Shown here piece by piece: positions 58,423 through 64,000 of a stretch of 64,000 nucleotides of DNA; the stretch's first letter is position 1, and each line of letters begins with the position of its first letter. This DNA is from Fimenecus sp900545625. Its GTDB lineage: Bacteria; Bacillota; Clostridia; Oscillospirales; Acutalibacteraceae. The translations under genes and the position numbers were made by a program. The notes below the pieces were generated by a model. That model saw nothing but the letters and a program-made list of their open reading frames with translations. It made no database searches and was not told where the DNA came from. The stretch spans positions 1,426,001 to 1,490,000 of the forward strand of contig OZ007023.1 in NCBI GenBank assembly GCA_963931525.1, given 5' to 3'.

Positions 58423-61083
58423 TTACCCAACGTCCGCCAGCGGTGCAACAGTCACTTCTGCAATGCGCGGGGCGTAGGTCGTATTTCCATTAAAACGGTA
58501 GCTGCCGTCGTTGGCGAGCGTTATAATATTTGTTCCCTGCGTCAAATACACAGTGATGGTCTTTGTTTTATAGGTTTCCCAGCTGTATGTGCTGCGGAAG
58601 TAGGTGTTTTGAAGCTTTTCACCGTTGACAGAAACTGTGATGTACCGTTCCACCAGATCGACGTTGTAAGCGTGCGCGCCGCCCTCTTCATTGTTGCTGT
58701 ATAGGAAAGTGATCTGGTAGTACCCATCCGCAGGCGTCAAGCAGGTAATCTGTGCAGACGCACCGTTTTCACAGGAGATGTTGTCAATGTAGGGAAGAGA
58801 GCTGGTTTTGCCATAGTTCTGCATGCTGTCTGCTTCGGGGATCTCTCGCACGGCGCCGCCTGAGATCCCAAGAGATTCCGCCGCAAAAACGGTCACACCG
58901 TCCGTCGTTTCACCGTCCAATTCCGTGACTTGCAAATCCTGAGCGTTCGGCGTGTTGACCGTGATATAGCTTAAGCCGCGGCGCAGATACAGCCGGCAGC
59001 CGTAAATCGGCGCTTCATCCGAGTCCATATTAAAATCGGTCAGCGTCGTGCCGTTTACGTTAAGCGTATTCGGTGCGGCTTCCGCTGTGAATCGGATGTC
59101 ATGGTAGCCGTCCTCGTTAGCAAGCACCAGGAAGGTCGTCTGCGTATCATTGGATTGGGCTTCATCCACAGCCGCATACACGGCGTTGTCCTCTGCCTCG
59201 CTTTGCAGCGTCACGTCGAGAAAGTCGATCGCAAGTGTCTCTATAAATTCCGTATTTTCGGGCAGGACAAAGCGAATGTCGTGACTGCCTGCGGGCAGGT
59301 TCACGGTCATGCTTTCACACGCGGTGAAATCATTTTTTAAGGTGGAGTCCAGCGTCAGCGTGCCCGCTTCGCGGTTGTCGAGATACAGCGTGACCTCCAC
59401 GGGCGAACGCACGCCCGTGTCTCCGGGAGTGACCAAACCGTCCTCCGAATAGTGGAGGCCGTTTACGCCGTTGCCGTAGACGAGGTCGAGCGTATAGTTC
59501 CCGCCGACCGCCGCCGTAACGTCAAATTCCACGGCGCTTTCTCGGTCGCTTGTCATGCGGACCACCGTTTCGCCCGACGCTGCGTAAGCGGAGTCGTCCG
59601 CCTTCTTTGCCGTGCCGGAAAGATCGGCGTCCTCGGCTTCATACCGGCGCATGTCATCTAAGTTGCGTTCTCTGGCCCAACCGGAAAGAACCTCGTCATA
59701 ATCTGCCCAAGCAACATCCATGGGCGTAACCGTAATATTCCAGCACTGCGTGTAAAGGATATCATTCAGCTCGATCGTCACTTCGCCGTCCTCAACGGGT
59801 AGATAGCGCACAAACCCTTCGGTCGGCGCATGGACCGCGCCGCCAAGCCCCTTGTAATCCACATATTCCGCAGTGATGCAAACGGTCTCCACGCCGGCGA
59901 ACGCCTGCGCTTCATTCAGATTCTGAAGAATGATGTCCGAATCCCGATCCGTACCGCCGGCAAGGATCTGGATTTCTCCTTTTTCCTCGTCCAAAGTCGC
60001 AAGTGCAGAAAAGCCTTTGTTTTCCAGTTCGTCGGATTGCCGCAGTAAGAATTTGCCCATGTTGCTTTGGAACAGGTCTTTGGATTCCGCGGCGAGCGTT
60101 TCGCCCGTCATCTCCGCATACCAGCGGTATGTCCACCAGTTGCTGTTCGGCGTAACGTCGTCGGCGACCGTGTCCGAAAGGTTGTTCGCAAGCCGCCAGT
60201 AAGCGACGCAGGCCTCCGCCTTGGTGTTTTCAATACGGGAGATCCACTTGACGGATTCTCCCGGGATGCCGTTGGTTTTCATCAGCCCGTATTCCGTAAT
60301 GCAGACCGGTGCCTGTTCAACGCCGACTTGTATGCAGATATCGGCGTAGTCGGCAAAATGCTCCTCCCACATATACAGGGAGTTGTTGCCGAGTTCATGC
60401 CAGATCATGGTGTCCGGCAGGCAGTTTTCCGTTTTGCAGTATTCCAAAAATTCACGTATGTATTCGGAATTGTAGCTGCTGTAGCCCGGCCCGCCGATCT
60501 TGGCATCCGGCGCGATGGAGCGGACAAGCGCATAGGTCTCTTTCCACGCTTCATAGGTCTTTACACGGTTTTCGTAAACGCTAAAATCCCCGAACCACGC
60601 GCCGTTGTCCATTTCGTTGTAGATGCAGTAGACAACATGATCCGCGTAATTCGCCTGCGCGGTCGCGGTGACGGTCTCGCGCACGCGCTCATGGTACGCC
60701 TCCATGCTGTCAAATTCATAGTACCAGGTGTCGTACATGTCCTGTGTGTAGACGATGATCTGTTCGCCGCCCGCCGAAAGGAAGGTGTCCGCAACTTGAT
60801 TTACATCGCCGATGGGGTGCTGCAAGCCGCCGTACGCCTTGGTGGAAAGGGTGGAAACATCTATGCTTTTTGCGATCTCGACCGTTGGGATGTCGGGCTC
60901 GGCAAAGCCGTACAAAAAGCCCGACGCGCCGTTGGTGATTTCTCCGGTCTTTTCCGAAACGTCGATCGTCACGCTGGGGCGGTTCGTGCTGTAAACGGCA
61001 AGGTAGACTCCGCCGCCGATCACGCCGATGCCGAGCACGACGCAGAGCACGATACTTAGGATCTTTAAAAGCTTTCCTTTCAT
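58423..61083 (-). CDS. membrane-anchored clan GH-A glycosidase with carbohydrate-binding modules
   Basis: An 886-aa protein with an N-terminal signal anchor (about residues 6-30) and no other membrane segment, so the bulk is outside. Residues 35-340 look like a GH-A barrel of GH39-like type: the acid/base Glu in VVYCIYNEMDNGAW and the nucleophile Glu in VCITEYGLMK. Then come a beta-domain and at least two CBM6/35-like jelly rolls, beginning near RRYEAEDADLSGTA (about 500) and in the last 130 residues (SVNGEKLQNTYF...). The family cannot be fixed by eye. The ATG at 61083 follows AGAGGTG. First gene of a pair with the OYE enzyme. Confidence 0.75.
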   Translation of the reverse strand: MKGKLLKILSIVLCVVLGIGVIGGGVYLAVYSTNRPSVTIDVSEKTGEITNGASGFLYGFAEPDIPTVEIAKSIDVSTLSTKAYGGLQHPIGDVNQVADTFLSAGGEQIIVYTQDMYDTWYYEFDSMEAYHERVRETVTATAQANYADHVVYCIYNEMDNGAWFGDFSVYENRVKTYEAWKETYALVRSIAPDAKIGGPGYSSYNSEYIREFLEYCKTENCLPDTMIWHELGNNSLYMWEEHFADYADICIQVGVEQAPVCITEYGLMKTNGIPGESVKWISRIENTKAEACVAYWRLANNLSDTVADDVTPNSNWWTYRWYAEMTGETLAAESKDLFQSNMGKFLLRQSDELENKGFSALATLDEEKGEIQILAGGTDRDSDIILQNLNEAQAFAGVETVCITAEYVDYKGLGGAVHAPTEGFVRYLPVEDGEVTIELNDILYTQCWNITVTPMDVAWADYDEVLSGWARERNLDDMRRYEAEDADLSGTAKKADDSAYAASGETVVRMTSDRESAVEFDVTAAVGGNYTLDLVYGNGVNGLHYSEDGLVTPGDTGVRSPVEVTLYLDNREAGTLTLDSTLKNDFTACESMTVNLPAGSHDIRFVLPENTEFIETLAIDFLDVTLQSEAEDNAVYAAVDEAQSNDTQTTFLVLANEDGYHDIRFTAEAAPNTLNVNGTTLTDFNMDSDEAPIYGCRLYLRRGLSYITVNTPNAQDLQVTELDGETTDGVTVFAAESLGISGGAVREIPEADSMQNYGKTSSLPYIDNISCENGASAQITCLTPADGYYQITFLYSNNEEGGAHAYNVDLVERYITVSVNGEKLQNTYFRSTYSWETYKTKTITVYLTQGTNIITLANDGSYRFNGNTTYAPRIAEVTVAPLADVG

Positions 61084-61139
61084 GTGAGGCACCTCTTTCC
61101 CGCGGTGGCCAGCAGGCGCTGCCGCATGATTCTAACAGC

Positions 61140-61168
61140 ATTTTACCATAATCTGCGCGCCTGTACAA
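61140..61168 (-). promoter_or_regulatory. promoter of the glycosidase-OYE operon
   Basis: On the minus strand TTGTAC (61163-61168) and TAAAAT (61140-61145) with a 17-bp spacer; the predicted leader is about 50 nt. Confidence 0.6.
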
Positions 61169-61173
61169 TAGAT

Positions 61174-61545
61174 TTATTGTGCTTTTTCACGTGAAAATAC
61201 CGTGTAAAGTCCCGCACCGATCATCAAAACAGCAAACCCTACGGTGAGAAACTTTGTGTCCATATGCCGCAAAAGCAGGCTGCCCGCACCGACGCCCAAA
61301 AGCCCGCCGAGCACAAGCGGAAGAACACGCCCCCAACGTAGCAGCCCGCGCTTTTGGTAGACGAACGCAGCGGTGACGGCGCAGGGGAGGAAAAAGAGCA
61401 GATTGACACCTTGCGCGATCATCTGCGGCGTATCGCGCAAAAGCGTAAGATAGAGGATCAGGACCCCGCCGCCGCCGAGCCCCATGGCGCTGACGCAGGC
61501 GCACAATAAGACGGCAAGCGCATCCAAAATATTTATCCCTTCCAT
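61174..61545 (-). CDS. TauE/SafE-family half protein, second gene
   Basis: A 123-aa membrane protein of the TauE/SafE anion-export family with about four helices, corresponding to one half of a usual 250-aa member. The family repeat motif appears as GLGGGGVLILYL, and the end is VLMIGAGLYTVFS. It overlaps the preceding half-protein gene by 13 bp. The two halves together would rebuild one full transporter, for sulfite, sulfoacetate or another organic anion; the cargo is unknown. Confidence 0.82.
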   Translation of the reverse strand: MEGINILDALAVLLCACVSAMGLGGGGVLILYLTLLRDTPQMIAQGVNLLFFLPCAVTAAFVYQKRGLLRWGRVLPLVLGGLLGVGAGSLLLRHMDTKFLTVGFAVLMIGAGLYTVFSREKAQ

Positions 61546-61886
61546 AAAAGCCGCACCCCCGCCCAGATCATAAACAGTCCGAAAATTTTGCGAAGCGTTT
61601 TTGCGGTGAGCTTTTTAAATACCAGTGTTCCCAAAAGTGCGCCGGCAGCCGCAAACGGCAGGATCCAAAGACTCCCTGCCAAATTGACATATTCATTTTT
61701 TGCATATATAATTAGGCTGACGGCGGTCAGCGGCAGAATGACTGCGACCGCGTTTGCCTGCGCTTCCTTTTGGCCAAGGCCGCTTTTTTTGAGAATCGGG
61801 ACGGCAAGTATCCCGCCGCCTGCGCCAATGAGTATATTGACGGTTCCCACGGCGGCGCCAAGGAGTGCTAAACCAAGTTTTTTCAT
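61533..61886 (-). CDS. TauE/SafE-family half protein, first gene
   Basis: A 117-aa membrane protein with about four helices, the other half of a TauE/SafE transporter. Signatures are LLGAAVGTVNILIGAGGGILAVP-like (start of the repeat motif GAGGG) and LPFAAAGALLGTLVFKKL. The ATG at 61886 follows AGGTGATC; the longer frame to 61976 has no site. It partners the overlapping downstream gene. It is divergent from the exonuclease gene across 136 bp. Confidence 0.82.
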   Translation of the reverse strand: MKKLGLALLGAAVGTVNILIGAGGGILAVPILKKSGLGQKEAQANAVAVILPLTAVSLIIYAKNEYVNLAGSLWILPFAAAGALLGTLVFKKLTAKTLRKIFGLFMIWAGVRLLWKG

Positions 61887-62022
61887 ATGATCACCTGATT
61901 TTAGGGTGAGCGCAAGGCGCAGATTTATTCTGTGCCGCTGTATTGCGCACATTTTTTGCCGTGGCGCATCGGACAAAAACGTATCGGGCGACTATGCCCG
62001 ATTTTTCGGAGTGAAACGACCC

Positions 62023-62931
62023 ATGCAGTATATTGTTATGGATATGGAGTGGAACAACGCATATTGTAAGCAGCTCGACGGCTTTATCAACGAGATCATC
62101 GAGATCGGCGCGGTACGGCTGGACGAGACTTTGCAGGAGCTGGATTCCTTTTCGGTAATTATTCGCGCCGTGGTCGGCAAAAAGCTGCAAAGCCGCGTGA
62201 AAAGCCTGACGCATTTGACGAATGAGGACATCGCGCACGGTGTCTCATTCCGCGAGGCGATCGAACGGTTTACAGCCTGGCTCGGCGAGGAAGAAAACAC
62301 CTTTTTGACCTGGGGAGACGGGGACGTGCGCACGCTTATTAAAAATTGTGATTTCTTTTTGGAAATGCCGCAGCCCGTATTTATGCACAACTACGCGGAT
62401 CTGCAAAAATATTGCCAGGGGTATACGGATGCGGCGGACGCCGGGCAGCAGATCGGGCTTTCGGCGGCGGCGGAAAAACTCGGCGTTGACGCCGACGCTT
62501 TCCCGCACCACCGCGCGCTCGATGACAGCCGCCTTGCAGCCGCGTGCCTGCGCAAGGTCTATGCGCCCGAAAAGCTCAAAACCTTTGTCCGCCGTTGTGA
62601 TCAGACGTTTTATGAGCGCCTGAGCTTCAAGCCGTATTACATCAGCGACCTGCATAGTCCGCTGGTAGACCCTGCGCTGTTTCATTGCGTGTGCGACCGG
62701 TGCGGCGGCAGGCTCAAAAAGGTCAAAAAATGGAAGTTCAACAATACGGCGTTTCGCGCGGAGTTTTACTGCAAACGCTGTGACCGCCGATTGCGTTTCT
62801 CGATTCGGTACAAGCAGCTTTACGATCGGCTCGATGTGCGCAAGACCTGTTCAGAGATCGTTCCGCCTCCGCCGAAGGAGCCGGAAGCGGCTGCTGAAAA
62901 TCAAATCATACAACAAAAAAGCGAAGCGTAA
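62023..62931 (+). CDS. DEDD-type 3'-5' exonuclease with zinc-ribbon-like tail
   Basis: A 302-aa protein. Residues 1-180 are an exonuclease fold: IVMDMEWNNAYCK (first two acidic residues), FLTWGDGDVRTL, and HHRALDDSRLAA, which gives the HxAxxD of the DEDDh class. Residues 220-275 hold two cysteine pairs, CDRCGG and CKRCDRR, spaced like a zinc ribbon. Family members process RNA or DNA ends; which one is unknown. The ATG at 62023 follows CGGAGTG. The stop codon lies within the loop of the terminator hairpin. Transcribed alone. Confidence 0.85.
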   Translation: MQYIVMDMEWNNAYCKQLDGFINEIIEIGAVRLDETLQELDSFSVIIRAVVGKKLQSRVKSLTHLTNEDIAHGVSFREAIERFTAWLGEEENTFLTWGDGDVRTLIKNCDFFLEMPQPVFMHNYADLQKYCQGYTDAADAGQQIGLSAAAEKLGVDADAFPHHRALDDSRLAAACLRKVYAPEKLKTFVRRCDQTFYERLSFKPYYISDLHSPLVDPALFHCVCDRCGGRLKKVKKWKFNNTAFRAEFYCKRCDRRLRFSIRYKQLYDRLDVRKTCSEIVPPPPKEPEAAAENQIIQQKSEA

Positions 62932-62948
62932 AATACGCTTCGCTTTTT
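62916..62948 (+). terminator. terminator overlapping the exonuclease stop codon
   Basis: A perfect 15-bp stem (62916-62930 with 62934-62948) with a 3-nt loop and a T-run. The stop codon TAA (62929-62931) spans the end of the left arm and the loop. Confidence 0.88.
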
Positions 62949-63260
62949 GCTGTTGACTTGTCTATATAAAGACGGATCATACGCCGATATGTACAGAAAC
63001 ATGAGGCTTTCGCATCATCGTCTTGACCGCGCATATGATTCGACAGCATACTGCAAAAAATACACTTTGCTTTATAGCGTAATGGGCATGGATATGCTAT
63101 ACTTTGAACAGCTTCCCGATCCATATCGCCTACATGCAATTCCATGGCAAACAAAGCGTACCGGATGGAGAACGAAGGGGATTGGAAAGCAGAGGGGAAA
63201 ATGGGGCTTTGATTATGATTGGATGTGCTTTTACCGGTGGATAGCGGGAGGACAAAGCGA
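62949..63260. other. gene-free spacer before traX
   Basis: About 310 bp with no convincing gene. Frames on both strands lack ribosome sites and family resemblance. An extended -10 element TATGCTATACT (63093-63103) is the likely promoter of the traX gene, about 150 bp upstream of its start, without a clear -35 box. Confidence 0.5.
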
Positions 63261-63980
63261 ATGGAACAGAATATACGCAGAATCACGATGCCGGGCTTAA
63301 CTTCCCGTGCGTTAAAAAATATTGCGGTCTGCGCCATGCTGTTTGACCACTTCATTGCTGTGTTTTGGCAGGGCGGTGACTTGGCGGGACTTTTATTGCG
63401 TATCCCCGGTCGTATCGTAGCGCCGATCATGTGCTACATGATTGCGGAGGGCTTTTGTCATACATCCAACATAAAAAAATATCTGACCCGCCTGTTTGTG
63501 TTTGCCCTGATCTCTCATTTTCCTTATGTGCTGTATTTTGAGTTGAACTGGTGGCATGCCATAAGCGTGATTTGGTCGCTGTTCCTCGGCTTGCTGTCTC
63601 TTACGATCGCAAAAAACGCGCGTTTGCCGCAGATTGTGAAGGTGCTTGGGATCTTCTTCTGCTGTCTGTTGGCTGTCCCTGCCGATTGGAATTATGTCGC
63701 TGTGCTGTGGATATTATGCTTTGGACTTTTCCATGGCCAGCGGGTAAAACAATTTATCAGTTTTGCCGTAATTGAAATCGTTGTACATTTTCTTCCGAAT
63801 TATTTGGAATCGGGGTCAACGGCATTTGTGCAGCTTGGCGTTTTTCTGGCGATCCCGCTGCTCTGCTGCTATAACGGCAAACGCGGGGCAGGCGGACGCG
63901 CGGCGAAATGGGGATTTTATATATTCTATCCGGCGCATTTGTTGGTGTTATGGATCTTAAAGCTGGCACTGGGGGTGTAA
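63261..63980 (+). CDS. TraX family membrane protein
   Basis: A 239-aa polytopic protein of the TraX family (PF05857), with about seven hydrophobic segments. TraX acetylates pilin in F plasmids, but chromosomal clostridial members are unrelated to conjugation and have no assigned role. Conserved parts are ALKNIAVCAMLFDHF, LLRIPGRIVAPIMCYMIAEGF and FYIFYPAHLLVLW near the C-terminus. GGGAGGA precedes the ATG at 63261. No conjugation genes are nearby. Another start codon follows 3 bp after its stop. Confidence 0.88.
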   Translation: MEQNIRRITMPGLTSRALKNIAVCAMLFDHFIAVFWQGGDLAGLLLRIPGRIVAPIMCYMIAEGFCHTSNIKKYLTRLFVFALISHFPYVLYFELNWWHAISVIWSLFLGLLSLTIAKNARLPQIVKVLGIFFCCLLAVPADWNYVAVLWILCFGLFHGQRVKQFISFAVIEIVVHFLPNYLESGSTAFVQLGVFLAIPLLCCYNGKRGAGGRAAKWGFYIFYPAHLLVLWILKLALGV

Positions 63981-63983
63981 GGC

Positions 63984-64000
63984 ATGAAACGCAACAAAGG
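63984..64000 (+). CDS. start of a further gene (partial)
   Basis: An ATG at 63984, behind GGGGGTG and 3 bp after the traX stop, opens a frame beginning MKRNK that runs off the window. Too short to assign. Confidence 0.35.

Noticed and set aside
61174..61886. frameshifted single TauE/SafE gene
   Set aside because: Each half has its own start codon, and the downstream half begins at a sensible helix, so two genes are the better reading.
62906..63430. 174-codon minus-strand open frame across the exonuclease terminator and traX start
   Set aside because: It overlaps the terminator and the well-supported traX start, and its product has no recognisable feature.
63261..63980. conjugative element implied by TraX
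   Set aside because: TraX-family proteins are common on clostridial chromosomes and no relaxase, coupling protein or secretion genes are in the window.

Overview
The window reads as a chromosomal segment of an anaerobic, gut-type clostridium (Bacillota, Clostridia; Oscillospiraceae/Ruminococcaceae-like is my best guess). The grounds are the cmk-plsC-ispH/S1 gene order with IspH fused to ribosomal protein S1, a Na+-pumping oxaloacetate decarboxylase, a dockerin-bearing cell-wall hydrolase, several glycosidases, frequent TTG starts behind strong GGAGG sites, GNTC-type LexA boxes (CGAAC-N4-GTTC), and intergenic repeats of a kind common in clostridial genomes. I see no phage, conjugative element, CRISPR array or rRNA. 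The only tRNA is tRNA-Leu(CAA).

Layout. 0.1-2.3 kb: a 54-aa hypothetical gene and an LTA-synthase-family membrane sulfatase (minus). 2.6-9.4 kb (plus): a membrane-anchored GH51 arabinofuranosidase, an AGCS amino-acid:cation symporter behind a structured leader, a small membrane protein, and a three-gene polar amino-acid ABC transporter. 9.5-12.0 kb: ackA and tmcAL, divergent from overlapping promoters. 12.1-20.3 kb (plus): RpiR regulator, BaiN-like flavoprotein, cmk, plsC, ispH-S1, a GH27 alpha-galactosidase and a TIGR00266 protein. 20.4-24.6 kb: a PF06541 membrane protein, a repeat-rich spacer, an SOS-type dinB and pyruvate kinase. 24.7-29.9 kb: a GPH sugar symporter, the HAD-rnhA pair, xth and folC.

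30-37.4 kb: a five-gene minus-strand operon (GlpA-like dehydrogenase, GlpB-like flavoprotein, DUF1667, FGGY kinase, alkyl-DHAP-synthase-like FAD oxidase) divergent from a TetR gene, with an inverted-repeat operator just after the operon's transcription start. 37.7-43.3 kb: GH38 alpha-mannosidase, aldose epimerase, DUF1643, plsY and DUF1294. 43.4-48.3 kb: a cell-wall cluster (GHL10 hydrolase, amidase, dockerin glucosaminidase). 48.5-51.6 kb: phosphoesterase, macro-domain/HTH protein and VWA protein. 51.8 kb: tRNA-Leu. 52.1-55.9 kb: oxaloacetate decarboxylase genes, including a carrier with two biotinyl domains. 56.3-61.1 kb: an OYE-type flavoenzyme and a membrane-anchored clan-A glycosidase. 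61.2-64 kb: two half-size TauE/SafE proteins, a DEDD exonuclease, TraX, and the start of one more gene.

Together the genes describe a saccharolytic anaerobe. Arabinosyl, galactosyl, mannosyl and other glycans are trimmed at the surface or in the cell. Sugars pass through pyruvate kinase to acetate (ackA) and through Na+-coupled oxaloacetate decarboxylation. The resulting Na+ gradient could drive the AGCS and GPH symporters. Promoter spacing is strikingly regular: most sigma-A type promoters I found have exactly 17 bp between the -35 and -10 boxes. All functional calls come from reading motifs by eye; no database search was run.
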